Assembly: GCA_947561395.2 (NCBI GenBank)
Contig: OX387187.1
Location: 31,973,829 to 32,037,828 of the forward strand
Reading direction: 5' to 3'
DNA length: 64,000 nt
DNA from: Buxus sempervirens
Lineage: Eukaryota; Streptophyta; Magnoliopsida; Buxales; Buxaceae
Positions 45,050 through 56,555 of this stretch are shown here, piece after piece. The position numbers were made by a program, and so were the translations under genes. Under the pieces are notes generated by a model. The model made no database searches. It saw nothing but the letters and a program-made list of their open reading frames with translations, and was not told the DNA's origin. Each line of letters opens with the position of its first letter. Positions within the stretch are counted from its first letter, which is position 1.

Positions 45050-45944
45050 CATAATACAAAGAAGAAAACTGTGCTCATGAGCGACGGGAATTGATTATGG
45101 AAGTTGAATCTAACTCGTATATTTTGTAGCTTCATTTCTTGAGTCAGTTCATACCCGTGCCGATTACTATTTACTAGTAGAGTCGATCAACCGGCTCTTG
45201 CTTTTTTGTACCAGGTCCTTGTAAATGCTCTGAAATCCCAAAATCCATTGTGTGCTTTTGATGTTTAAAATTCGGTTTGGGGGGTAGCTTTTGAAACATA
45301 TAAATTTTGGAACTAGAGTTTGGGCCAATGGCATTCCAATGTCCATGCTCACTAGCCAAGAAGTTTCAGGTTCGCCAGGTGAGATAAGACTAGGGCAACG
45401 ATAATCCACCGTGTTTTTAGTCCTGATGTCCTTGTCAATTATGGTTTGGGCCTAGTTACTAGTATGCCATTTTGTCCACCCATGTTTAATGCGAAATCCC
45501 AAATTTCCAATGTGCACATGGTTGAGGCATATCATTTGTCTATTCAAATAGACGGCAAAAAATGACAGTCTTTCTGATTAATCGGCCAACACTCTTTCAA
45601 GATGTTGATTAAAAATAAAGTTTGATCATGTTGATTAGATATATCAAAAGACCAACTCAGGGCGAATTATTACAAATTTGAACAGTTGTAATCTATTCAT
45701 TTATCACAACTGTAATTATTAATTTCATAAGCATTACTATACGCATTTAGTTTAATTATTTATTTATTACTTTGAGTTGCCCTTATCATCTATAGAGTCA
45801 ATCAATGGATCAAATACCAATTAATGTTATATTACAATCAGTTCCTCCATCTCAATCTATTGAAAACAATATCCTTAATTAGTATGGTTGTGCAATTTGA
45901 CTTGGTGTTTTCATAGGGGCGGCGGTGAGTTATAATTTGACCGT
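45050..45944. other. Intergenic, no gene seen
   Basis: AT-rich, with no repeat or coding signature recognised. Confidence 0.4.
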
Positions 45945-46205
45945 GAAATGAGATTGTTTGTTGCAGACGATGCAACTGACGTGGGATGCTACATGCATCT
46001 CATGGTAGCTATTTCATTGTCATTTCACACTGAAAAATGTGAAATGTATAGCTGTCGCAAGATGCATGCAGCACATGGCATCTCACGGCAGCTATTTCAT
46101 TGTCATTTCACATTGAAAAATGTGAAATGTATAGCTGTCGTGAGATGCTACACGTGGCAGCATGCCATGGCAACTGCATCGTTTGCGGCAGACTATCTCA
46201 CAAAG
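45945..46205. mobile_element. Foldback element with two internal hairpins
   Basis: GAGATTGTTTGTTGCAGACG on the left pairs with the right end (..CGTTTGCGGCAGACTATCTC). Inside, an 83-bp unit starting at GCTATTTCATTGTCATTTCA is present twice (46008 and 46091). Each copy holds the palindrome ATTTCACA.TGAAAAATGTGAAAT. The whole stretch could form a long stem with two side hairpins. No coding capacity. Confidence 0.65.
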
Positions 46206-47014
46206 TTTGCTTGTCTAAAAGCTATGACTTAATAAAACAACGATGATTAATTTGCTCAATGCATCTCAATCCTAATTCTTGTCCTTTGGTTTTTTTTTTA
46301 CCTAATTTCAGTTTTTGTTTTAAAGCTGGCATCACCATCAATCATGCACTAATTTCAAATGTCATTATTATAATAGTTTCAAATGTCATTATTATGGCCC
46401 TTATCCTCTTGTTTTAATCTGAACGGTCGACAGATTTGTTGAATTTTTTTAATTTGAATCGATCAATTACAATCCCGTTTCTGTTTGATTTGGGGTAGGA
46501 TTTTCGCTGCAGACGATCATTTTTAGCATAGCAATAGTTGGTTTTTTGTCTCATAAAACTTGAATTTGGGACTTTCTTTTTTATTAACGATAAAATTACA
46601 CTTACCTCCTTTGTAGTTTTGTTTTCCATTGCATTTTTTTCTCTCTTGTTAAATGCATAATAAATATGCTGATGTCATTAAGTTTTGACTATTTTACCCT
46701 TCTTTCTAAAATGCATAGACAATTTTATCCTTATTCTTATAAAGCCCAAACATGCAACAAATATTACAAAATAGAGAGAAAATTTTTCAAGAAATGGCTA
46801 AAATGTCTTTTAAAACAAGCCAATCACATTCTTGTTGTATGTGTGATTGCATAATCCTCATTGTAGAGGATATACAGCCCAATCATGCAATCTTGCATAC
46901 CCAAAATCTCATCTTAGTAGACTTGTTTTTTTTTTTTTTCTCTTTTTTATTTTATTTTAAGAAATATATAATGCACCTAGTAAATAATTAATAAGTGAAT
47001 TTATTAGTAGTTTT

Positions 47015-47059
<45 letters not shown>

Positions 47060-47150
47060 TTATTTATTTATTTATATGTATATATTTATACACACCTACA
47101 TGCATGTGTCTGTCTATAGAGACTTGAAATCTGTTGAAGCCCTACGCTGA
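46206..47150. other. Intergenic with (TA)n run
   Basis: Contains an uninterrupted (TA)n of about 37 bp at 47020-47056 and T-rich runs. No gene seen. Confidence 0.5.
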
Positions 47151-47241
47151 AAGATCTGCTAGTCCAACGACAATGCATGTATCCACATAGGTATGTGAAG
47201 CTGACGTGTACACATGCATTGCTGTTGGACCAGCAAATCTT
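47151..47241. ncRNA. miRNA-like hairpin or MITE stem
   Basis: The arms GATCTGCTAGTCCAACGACA and TGCTGTTGGACCAGCAAATC (with ATGCATGT/ACATGCAT next to the loop) pair over roughly 30-35 bp with few mismatches around a loop of about 20-25 nt. It lies 300-400 bp upstream of DAD1. Size and pairing fit a plant miRNA precursor, but a small inverted-repeat transposon looks the same. No mature sequence is recognised. Confidence 0.35.
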
Positions 47242-47305
47242 CCAACTAGAGGTCTAGGTGATATAGTCTCGTGGGGGAGTCTCTTGAAAAGGTGGCACGG
47301 TATGA

Positions 47306-47382
47306 TTGGCACGTGGGTAACAAAGCATGTCAAGGTTGGCACGTGGGTAACAAAGCATGTCAAGGTTGGCACGTGAGCGACA
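47306..47382 (+). repeat. 30-bp tandem repeat
   Basis: Two full and one partial unit of TTGGCACGTGGGTAACAAAG plus CATGTCAAGG, starting at 47306, 47336 and 47366. It carries CACGTG, a G-box core, in two units, close upstream of DAD1. Confidence 0.85.
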
Positions 47383-47565
47383 CGGCACGATTTCATTCCT
47401 CTAAACGTTGATTGTGAGTTTGTGACTCATTGATACTTGCCACGTGGTTAACGAGTGGTTCATTGATACTTGGAATGTGATGTAATGTAAGGCTGGATCC
47501 GAGACGCTCCAAAGTCCTACCGTTGAAGCGGGCCAAAAAGGTTAAAGCAGTAGTTGGAGAGTTGG

Positions 47566-47665
47566 AGTCTCAGATCGACTGCCAAGGACGCTGAAGACCT
47601 CTTTCATTCCCTTCGTTCGGCTTACGCAGCCAACCCCACAAATCTTAAGGTGTGTGTGTGCGCCC

Positions 47666-47702
<37 letters not shown>

Positions 47703-50700
47703 ATTCACTCTCTCCCCTTTTCTCTGATCTTCATTCTCATAAAAGTGATAAATGTAAATCTAATCCGAGTCTTCTGACCGTAGGTCATCGATCTCTATGT
47801 GTTTTTTGCGGTCGCCACAGCTTTAATTCAGGTAATCTCTTCGCTCGGTTTGAATTTATTCCGCAGATCTGCCACACCTGATACATGAAATCCTTTTATT
47901 ATTGCGTTCGCCTCGTAAGATTTTTTTCCTCCTAACTCGTTTGATCTCCATTATCAGTGATTATGCAGTTTTCTTTCCTTCTGTTTGATTATATATACTT
48001 TTTATAGTGTTGAAGCATTAATATGCTTGTACGAGGAGTTGAGAGCATAGCTTGTTATCGTTCACGAAAATTTTTTCAGTTTCAGTTAACTCATTAGGTT
48101 CTTAAAATATGGCCTTTGGAACGGAATTCAGGATACGGATGTATTTTCATTTCTGATTTTACATTTACTGAATGAGTGAATGTATTCTTCTTTTTCGACT
48201 TTTCTCTTTTGTAAATTCTTGATCACATTTATGAATTGCTTTTCATGAAAATCCATGATTCTAGAATCCAATCAACTCACTGAAACCGGATGAAACTTTT
48301 TGGATGTTAAGCATGATGAAGGATATGTTTTTTTTTGGGATCGTTTGTTATCATACTCTTTTTGGGGCATGAAAATGGTTATGTGTTTCTGAATGACGAT
48401 TGAGAAATTGTGAGTCAAGTTGAAGGGCGCTTTGAAGTAGTGCTCTCTTGTTATGCTCTAAATACCATTGCTAGTATTTAATCTTATAATCTACCTTTTC
48501 TATTTGATGTTACAGTATTGGTAATGGGATGTGAGTGTTAGTACACATACATGGTTAGCTTGCTAATAAAGGGTGTTTGATTATGGCTTTGCCAAATCTT
48601 TTTCAGAAAATAATATGTTTAGCTAGCTATACACTAGTGGTATTTAGTAACAAAACAATCTAGGGATATCAAAAGATATGGTTACCAAGATTTTTCTGGT
48701 TGCATTTAAATGTTGAAACTAGAGGTGGCAATTGTGACCCGTGACCCGCCAACCCGCCCTAACCCGCCCGGTCTTAGGCGGGTTAGGGTTGACTGTTTCA
48801 ATAAACGGGTTGGGTTAGGGTCATGAATTCTCAACCTGATTATAAACGGTTTGGGTTAGGGTTTGACCCCTCAACCCGAAATGACCTGATTACAACCCGT
48901 TTATTTTTTTGTGTAATAAATGTTTGGAAAATTATAATAACAATACTTGTGGCTATTCAATCTTTCTTCTTTTAATATAAATAATGACAAAGAATAAAGT
49001 GAAGAAAGACTTTTTAGTATAAATATTTCAAATTTCTTAGCCTCTACTAATATAAATTGACACATTGATGACAGATAAAGTCTTTTAAAATTATATTATT
49101 ATGTTTTAGTTCCTTTTTTCATGTTATTTTAGTTATATCTTAATGATTGTTGTGTTATTAGGCTTTTTAGGTGTCCTTTGATATTACAATGAATTCAAAA
49201 ATAGAATTTGTATAGACTTTGATATTAGAATGAATTAAAATTTTTAATTTTTTATAGTATTTTAAATTATTTAAACGGGTTGGCGGGTTAGAGTGGGTTG
49301 GGTTAGGGTTGGGATATTCCAACCCGTTTATTAAACGGGCGGGTTCGGGTTGAGCCTTGGCTTGTTAACCCCATACATCAACCCGACCCGAACCCGACCC
49401 ATTGCCACCTCTAGTTGAAACTAATATAGCTCTTCTAAATATTGTCCAAAGACTCCAAAATGTAAAACAAATCTTGCATGTAACTGTTTGGGATCTGCTA
49501 TGTTGTAACTTTGGTCGTTGATATACAATTCTAGAGCATTCCATTTGGATGCCACCTAATCACTTATGCGATTATAAGACATATTAAAAAGTAAAAACAA
49601 TTTTATTGGAAAGATACTACATTGGTAGATACATGGTTGATTTTTCTTCAATCAGGTGGTGGAATCTGAAAATTTTTGGTTACTGTATATACTGGAATAA
49701 TATTTTTTGTCATCCTTGAGTTACCATTTGACCAGTGGTGCCTTTTCCTGCCTATTGCCATTAGAAGCACAGTTTGCTTCACTTTTGTGCGTTATAGGAA
49801 ACCATTTTTTTGAGTTATTTCTCATATACATCAGCAGATTATTCCTACATCTGCCCCCTACCCATTTAGAGCCTTTCAGTTCCACAGATTCACATGTGAA
49901 AATGTTGTTGTCATAATTTGCAGAAACCATCACAACATTTATCCTTTTCTTTTATTCCTGTCAACAGCTACTACCAAGTGGCCCATTGTAAAGATATTAT
50001 TAACTGAGCTTGTCCACATGAATAGGAAAAAATAGATGGAATATCGGACTTTAGAACTAGTTTGGAAGGTCAAAGAGCTTCACTATCTATTTGGAGAAAC
50101 CGACAGGAGTTGACTGAGAACATCCATTGCTACTCAAAGTCCACTTCTGAGAATTGCATCTATTCATGTTGAAACAAATGTAGAAGAGAAGTCATGAAGT
50201 CCCATATCCCAATCAAAAAGTGGTCATCTGGATGGAATCCTGTTCTAAATTTTTTACATAAAGGTTGAAGTGGGAAGTGTATTAAAAGGTGAGAAGAACA
50301 TACATCAAAACGATAAAGAGACGCTTCTCCTGACCAATAAAGTTCTGAAAGGCCAAAGAGCAGCAAACTAGGATCCTTTACTTTGATTTGACTGAATCTA
50401 TAGCTATGCACTCACTAACTCATGCTTCCCTAGTGTGGGCCACAAGGCATATACCTAGGGTTCTAATCTTAGCAGGCTTATTCGTTCTGGCATCTTATAT
50501 GACTTCTTAGTATCTTCTCTCCCTTGTACCAGAATCAATGGAATTTAAAAGGTACCCCTAAATGAGTCCCACACCAAGGTAGTTGCTTTCTGTAAGGTGA
50601 CATCATAAGGACCTCTACAAGTTGTTGCCGTCTAGTATATCAACAAATTTCCATACTTTGAAATTATAACTTTTTCCACAAGCTATACTTCTCCACTAGT

Positions 50701-53649
50701 CATTCTGATCATTGTACTATTATTAGAACTGTCCAATGGTCTCAGGCGTTAAGTTCCCATTTTCCTTGGTTTACAAATTGACTTCTAGTTTACCAAGAGA
50801 AACTTATGCTCCTCCTTGAACTGATACCAAAAAATGCTTTATTTTTCCTTTCTAATCTTAACAATTGAAACTGGAGTCTTCATGATGGATAAACAATAAA
50901 TGGTGAGGTTGGCCGATGTCTTCTAGTGGGAGTGAATTTGCTCTCCTTTTGACAGATAGTTACTCTTTGTTTGTCTCCTCTCCATGTTCTCCACTACTAG
51001 GTCCCAAACTGAAATGCTCTTTTAATTGTCCTATATGGGAAAGGCCCATTCATAGGAAGTTGCCCCACCTTACGTTCTAAACTCCTACAAAATTTGTCCT
51101 AACTCACCATTTTCCCCACCCCAAACAGCTATCTTTCATGAAAATTAATCGTGAGGTTGCCCTGATCCAAGTGATGACACATTAAGTCACTATCAAAAGT
51201 TAGTGTGATTTGTGAAGCTTCATAGGATATGGTTGTATCCTTTTCAACTTGAAATTAAGAAATATGGGAAGATCGTACTCCCAACTAAAGCTGTGCTATT
51301 AATCACTATTTTTGCCATCTCGATCGATATGCTTATCCCTTCGTCATGATAATAAATGAGAAGAGGAAGAGCCTTGATCATCTAGAACCCCGAAAGATAC
51401 TACAAGACAATACAGTCACCAACAACTAATGGAAACTAATGTAAAGCAGTCATTAATCAAACTCCTATAATTAACATCATATTTCATTCATCTCAACAAA
51501 TATAAAAAAATCCAAGTGGTCATGGTCATACAAATTTTCCATATCCCTAAAAAAAAAAAAATCCAGTGTTAATCTTGTTTAGGAGAATTGTCCATACAAA
51601 TGCCTTAATTTTGGGAGGGACGAGGGTTTCCAAAGTGATGAAAAACGAAAAGGGGCAAGGGGTGATGACGCATCTTCCTGTGACACATGAAGAAATACAA
51701 TAAAAGGAGCTGGATGGATCAGTGCACAAAATACATGTGTAAGGAGTATTAGTATCAATAAATACATCACGTAACGCTTCAAAAATGGATGTCAATTCCA
51801 AAATTTCTACTTGATGTGGGTTCCTCCTAAGAGGAATATTCTACGCCAAACCTGAGTCAGTCCAAGATGGAACATCACAAACACATGCCTCAGGGTGACT
51901 TACCAGACAGAAATCCCTTGGAAAAATGATGGATAGCAAATATTTGCCCCGCCGCAGGTAACTCCAAAAATGAATAGAACCTCCTGATCAAATGCAAAAG
52001 CGAATGTGAGTCTACAAATCGGATGCCTAGGGACAGCGCCCCATCATTCGAACTCTTCTGTTAACATCCCACACAAGATTTGACAAACTATACTTGCTAA
52101 CTGTAACTCGCTGCCAAGATTCTTACTTTATAAACCACTTGCCATATCACTAAGCCATCCTTCTTGAAGCCTCATCCCTCCCAAAAAAATTCTCTCCAAA
52201 TTTTTTCAATGATACGAACCACCCTCTTAGGCATCCTAATCATGGACATGTAATAAACTGGGAGTTTTGCAAGAGCCGATTTATGATGTGATCCTCTCTC
52301 CGAGGACAAGTAGTTCTCTTTTAAGACGCTAGCATCTTTACAATTCTTTCAACGGGTTCCCAAAAGGATAATGCGCTAGGTGAGAGACCTAGCGGAAGAC
52401 CTAAGTAGGAGAATGGCCAAGAACCCACTGAACACTTGAACCTATTTGCGAACCTCTTAGTATCCTCCATGCCTGAATTCAATCTTGTCAAGGTGTTTTT
52501 CTCGAAATTTACCTTAAGCCTTGACGCCATCTCAAATGTTAAGAGTATTCTCTTCAACCACCTAAATTGATTGTGAACAGCTACCATAAATATTTTTGCT
52601 ATTGTCTGAAAACTAAAGGTGAGTTACCCCTATGGTCTTCAATGCAATCTAGAACTCCCTAATCAAATCTGTCTGATGAGCTTACCTAATGAACTAAACA
52701 CATCGCCTATCAGGGTAAAAAGGAAAGGGAACAGGGGGTCTCCTTGACAAAGTCACCTAAATGATGGGAAAAAATGTACAACTGAACCATTCAAAAGGAA
52801 AGAAACTCTTTGATCCCCAGCATTAATTTAGAATCAAATCCTTTCCACTCTGGTACTGGTTCCAAGAAGTCCCACTCTAGTCTATCATATACCTTCTCCA
52901 AATCCAACTTATATACAGTTCCTAGGACACCGGATTGCATTCTACTCTCCACACAGTCATTAGCCACCAATACACAATCCAAATTCTGAAGACCTTGTAC
53001 AAAAGCACTCTGAAAGCTTCAGGAGTGGCTGTTAAATTTTTACTGCCTTTGCAGAATTAATTTATTAAAATATAAATCTGAGTAACTGTATTGTTCTTAT
53101 TTGTTTCCTTGTCCATGTGTGGTTTTAAAATATAAATCTGAGTGACTATGTGTTGTTCTTACTTGTTTCCTTGTCCATGTGTGGTTTTATATTCGAAGTC
53201 TGCTTTTTGTTATCTGATAATTGCCCACCCTTGTCATTTCTGGTCTAAGCAAACTTATTTAGTAAGTTTCCTGAAGCAGGTAGTTCACATGGCAGTAGTC
53301 GGTTCATTCCCATTCAACTCTTTCCTCTCAGGAGTAATTTCTTGCGTAGGGACAGCAGTCCTTGCTGGTAAGTGCATTATTATTCCTTGCAAGGGTCTTC
53401 GTTTTTTTCCCCCCAATTGAGAAGAGTTACACTTCTTTTGCCAGTTTGTCTTCGCATTCAAGTTAACAAAGAGAACAAGGAATTTAAGGTAACCTTCTTC
53501 CACAAGTGGGTTGTTGCATGTTGATGTCTATACCCTGTAAGTGACATTGCTTCCACCATCCACAGGACTTACCAGCCGAGCGTGCTTTTGCTGATTTTGT
53601 GCTATGCAACCTGGTTCTTCATTTGGTGATTATGAACTTCATGGGATAA
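47566..53649 (+). CDS. DAD1: DAD1, oligosaccharyltransferase subunit (start codon missing)
   Basis: Five exons: 47566(?)-47649, 47784-47831, 53280-53367, 53445-53488, 53566-53649 (TAA). All introns have GT..AG and phases fit. They give a 115-position alignment, the usual plant DAD1 length: STAKDAEDLFHSLRSAYAAN, IDLYVFFAVATALIQ, GSFPFNSFLSGVISCVGTAV, CLRIQVNKENKEFKD, ERAFADFVLCNLVLHLVI, ending NFMG. DAD1 is a small ER membrane protein with about three membrane segments, a subunit of the complex that N-glycosylates nascent proteins. Oddity: the codon aligned with Met1 (47566-47568) is AGT, and in-frame TAG at 47551-47553 excludes an upstream ATG in that exon. A TCTCAG acceptor-like site just before ATCGACT would allow an unseen upstream exon. 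Otherwise no frameshift or stop. It is either a recently lost copy, a sequence error or a gene with an unusual start. Confidence 0.9.
47668..47702 (+). repeat. (CT)n microsatellite in DAD1 intron 1
   Basis: About 35 bp of CT with one interruption, inside the 134-bp first intron. Confidence 0.9.
48720..49413 (-). mobile_element. hAT-like MITE, 694 bp, copy 2, in DAD1 intron 2
   Basis: Ends TAGAGGTGGCAAT and ATTGCCACCTCTA. GTTGAAAC at 48712-48719 and 49414-49421 is a perfect 8-bp target duplication. It has the same length as copy 1 (18230-18923) in opposite orientation, with the same AACCCG-rich ends and AT-rich core. No transposase. Confidence 0.92.
50780..51010 (-). mobile_element. L1-type LINE fragment 1 in DAD1 intron 2
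   Basis: The minus strand reads a degraded SNYLSKGEQIHSH..NLTIYCLSIMKTPVSI..EEHKFLLVN, corresponding to the YLSKGGR.TLIKS.LSNLP.Y..SLF..P..V region after the reverse transcriptase in plant L1 elements. It lies out of order relative to fragment 2, so it is a separate insertion or a rearranged copy. Confidence 0.55.
51550..53030 (-). mobile_element. L1-type LINE fragment 2 in DAD1 intron 2
   Basis: The minus strand keeps pieces in the right order: ANDCVESRMQSGVLG and KLDLEKVYDRLEWDFLE (reverse transcriptase, 52791-52982), LKVNFEKN and FSYLGLPLG (52321-52587), then VPPKIKAFVWTILLNKIN (zf-RVT, about 51560-51620). The catalytic part is incomplete and frames are broken by stops between the pieces. 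It is antisense to DAD1. Confidence 0.75.
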
Positions 53650-53924
53650 GATAAATGGAGTATTAAGGTACTAGAGTCATGTCTTCTTGACAATTTTGAT
53701 GATGAGATGTAATATCAGGAATTTTTTTTTGATGGGAATGTTTTTCACCATATGCAGTGTGAGCATGTATAAAGGGAAAATAAAATATGATCGTTGTTGA
53801 AGTAATATTACCAAAAAAATAAGTCAATTTAAAGCTTTTTGTTTAATGCTTGATTTTGCCGATCAAAGAATAGATGTTGCATTGATAAAAGAATAATCAG
53901 AGGAGACTATTGTAATTATATCTA

Positions 53925-54067
53925 GTGGCCACACAACAAGTATAACTAACTGCCTATGATATGATCATTTCCTTCAATAAAATACCACCACAACTCTCAA
54001 AACCACCTTGAAAGCGCAACTTGCCTAGCCTGAATAATTGCCCAAAATTATAACAGTTTGGTTTTGC
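53925..54067 (+). repeat. Dispersed repeat copy 2, left half
   Basis: Matches 3920-4075 (TGGCCACACAACAA.T, TATGATCATTTCCTTCAAT, TTGCCCAAAATTATRACAG). It continues at 54790 after the TIR element. Confidence 0.7.
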
Positions 54068-54789
54068 AATCTTTTTGCTCTCTTACCGATTACTCCCTCC
54101 ATCTCTTACACTTTAGCATCTGCGGACACGTGCCTTCCTCCTTCTTAAGTCAGATTTCAACGTTAACAGCGCTAACGTTGAACGATTTCGTAAAACACTA
54201 CTTGATTTTGTAAAAAGCGTCAATTTCTCGGTCGTCGAAAGCAAAGAAAAAGACGACGACCGCATGGGAGAAGAAACGGAAAGTTTCCATTACACGCTGG
54301 AACACGCAAAAGAAAATGGAAAGTTCCTATTACTTGCAACAAATGATAAAGAAAATGGAAAGGTTCTGCGTTTCGGTGTTGGTGGGCGTGCCCACCCATT
54401 GGCAAAAACGAAATTTGGCGTGCCGCCAAAACGATGGGAAAAATAAAAATACAAAAAATTGATTTTTCTGGATTTTGGGGAAATTTTGGCGGCACGCCGC
54501 TTCATTTCGGTGCCACACTGCCTCGTTTCGTCAATAAAAAATAATTTTTTTTTTGTTTCGCTCGTTTCGTTCCGTTTCGCTGGGCACGTTGTTCCGTGCT
54601 GGTGACAAATCGTCGAAATTTCGGTGAGTCCTCAACGATGCGCCCCCAATGATTTCCCCAGGCGAAACGCATCGCCTGGGGTCCAAAAACCGAAATTTTG
54701 GCGGCACGCCAAAATTGTTAACCTTGCTTACAAGAGATGTAATGTGTAAGAGAGATGGAATGAGGAATCGGTACGAGAGGAAAAAGATT
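54068..54789. mobile_element. MULE-like TIR element, 722 bp
   Basis: The left end AATCTTTTTGCTCTCTTACC and the reverse complement of the right end AATCTTTTTCCTCTCGTACC start imperfect inverted repeats of about 55 bp. GTTTGGTTTTGC is directly repeated at 54056-54067 and 54790-54801. Comparison with 3840-4140 shows the uninterrupted site. The interior is GC-richer than its surroundings and has repeated TTTTGGCGGCACGCC / GGCGTGCCGCCAAAA words (54413-54428, 54485-54499, 54697-54712). A 60-codon frame (54264-54446, with HAKENGKFLLLATNDKENGK) is not recognised. Confidence 0.75.
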
Positions 54790-54870
54790 GTTTGGTTTTG
54801 CACTTACAACAGGTTTGAGCCCAAGGTTGTGTTTTGGTTGGATTCAGGTGGAAGCTTGTATAGCCCAAAA
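54790..54870 (+). repeat. Dispersed repeat copy 2, right half
   Basis: Starts with the target duplication and continues CAGGTTTGAGCCCAAGGTTG, as at 4083-4140. Confidence 0.7.
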
Positions 54871-54979
54871 GCCTTGTTTCAACGACCCGCATCTTCTGTG
54901 TCTAATGGTGTTGCGTTTCGTATAACGCAACACAAGGACGCGACACGCGTCCCCAACGTTTAAAAAACGAAAAACGCTC

Positions 54980-55045
54980 GCTGGGAACGTTAGTCGACGG
55001 AAAACTAACGACGCCGTCCGTCGTTAGTTTTCGTACGAAAATGAA
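54980..55045. repeat. GC-rich inverted repeat
   Basis: GACGGAAAACTAACGACG and CGTCGTTAGTTTTCGTACG form a stem of about 17 bp around CCGTC. The neighbourhood is rich in CG words (CGCGACACGCGTCC), unlike the surrounding AT-rich DNA. Confidence 0.75.
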
Positions 55046-55091
55046 TTTGGGCGAAATCAGGATTCCGCCCAAATTTCAAAATCCCTGTTTT

Positions 55092-55240
55092 TTTCAAAAC
55101 CCCTGTCGGTCTTCATCCTCAAGCTAAACCCCTGTTGGTCTTCATCCTCAAGCGGTCTTCGTCCTCAAGCTAAACCCCTGTTAACCCCTGTTGGTCTTCG
55201 TCCTTAAGCTAAACCCCTGTTGGTCTTCGTCCTCAAGGTA
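55092..55240 (+). repeat. 29-bp tandem repeat
   Basis: About five full or partial units of AAACCCCTGTTGGTCTTCRT plus CCTCAAGCT. Units vary by inner deletions. They lie just upstream of the leader-like sequence at 55250-55425. Confidence 0.85.
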
Positions 55241-55249
55241 AACTCCTTC

Positions 55250-55425
55250 AACCGAATCATCTTCCCCTCTTCCGCTCTCGTTCTTCTTCCCGTCTCGTTA
55301 TCGTCTCCTCGATCTCTGTGTCTCTTCGCAAGGCCCTCTATTTGCGATAGGGCTCGGACATTCTCTCTCGGCTGTCGCTTCAGGGCTTCTACTGTTGTGC
55401 GAGATTTCGTTTATGCTGATTGGTA
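55250..55425 (+). promoter_or_regulatory. 5'-UTR/first-exon-like sequence upstream of PDCD5
   Basis: A C/T-rich stretch (CTCTTCCGCTCTCGTTCTTC) typical of plant leaders ends TTTATGCTGATTG|GTAAAC, a donor-like site. PDCD5 genes begin ATGGCTGA.., so ATGCTGAT might be an eroded start; this is a guess. The exons that should follow were not found. Confidence 0.3.
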
Positions 55426-56555
55426 AACGATTCTTTCTCTTTTTGGTTCTCTCTCGATTTCTTTGTTTGTTATTTCGTTATTATACATAGAAGGTTGTTC
55501 TGAATTTAAAGATCTTGATTTTCTTCCAACTTTGTTGGGTTGTTCTGCAAAAGTTTCCAGATTTGAGTTATTTGTTGAATTTCTAGGACACGGATCGGTA
55601 TTATGGTTAAAAGTTCAAATACAAAATGAGATTGTTTATTCTTAGAAGATTTATGCCTTCGTGTCGATTTCTTTTCCATATATATGTATGATGTGAAATA
55701 GCAATCCAACTTCTTGGAAGGCTTTGGCACAGCAGGTGGATTTTTAGTGAAGCTCCGGAAGTCATATCGTGTTTTTAGGATAGGTTCTGTGTGACTGTTG
55801 GTTGGGGACTCATTCATGGTGATTATTTGAAATGGAATATTATCAATGTTTACAGTTTAACAGGTTTGGTTAATATTGTAATTCCTTAGGAGTAATTGAA
55901 TTGATATATGGAAGCTAAGTCATGTATTTTGGTTAGATCATGTATTATTGATGATGAAAGGCATACTCGAACTAGAGCAGAGGTTAACTAGTTATCTGCA
56001 ATGTTTGTTGCTATCTTTGGGCCTGCTTGTATACTGAGTATGTCAACTAATTACATATGAGATCTTCTATGTTCAAATCCTTGGTCGTTCGAATCCTTAA
56101 TAGTTATATTTTTTTTCTTTTTTGGAAGTGCTTGAGAATTTGTAAGTTAAATTGTGGGTCTTAGACTCTATGCGGCATAGCTTCCTACAAATATAAGGGC
56201 ATTGTGAGAAATGGCTTTGTCCTGTACCTTTTGTGCTTATGAAGCATTTTCTGGCCCTCAGGAAGCTATGCCAAACAGGGCCCTCACTCTCTTCAAAAAA
56301 ATTTTTTTTCACTGTCTTCAATAATGAAATTGACTGTGGACTCTATTTTTCATGGTATAACAACCAGGAGAAAGCAAGTCCTGAATCCTCTCTGTGAGGT
56401 ACTTTTGTGCGGATGGATTATTCTAGTTTCTGTATCAGTGATCATGAGAGTGATGAATCTAGACAAGTTATGGAATTCATATTTCTCTGTTTGAATTAAT
56501 GGGACTAAAATAATTTATTGGGAATATCTATTTATGTATAATGTCTTTGCAACAG
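55426..56555. other. Intron-like or intergenic, expected PDCD5 exons absent
   Basis: I searched by eye for the Arg/Glu-rich N-terminal and middle exons of PDCD5 (EAKREADERRQMML type) and saw none. 56150-56290 holds a small inverted repeat (GGCATAGCTTCCT / AGGAAGCTATGCC, next to GGGCCCT), probably a MITE. Confidence 0.5.

Larger units (their letters stand above)
47832..53279 (+). other. DAD1 intron 2, 5.4 kb, transposon-filled
   Basis: It starts GTAATCTC and ends CCTGAAGCAG. It holds the 694-bp hAT MITE (48720-49413) and antisense LINE debris (50.8-53.0 kb). 49422-50770 and the first 0.9 kb show no recognised element. A direct repeat of AAATATAAATCTGAGT..TGTTCTTA.TTGTTTCCTTGTCCATGTGTGG (quoted as landmarks) lies at about 53067 and 53126. 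Confidence 0.85.
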
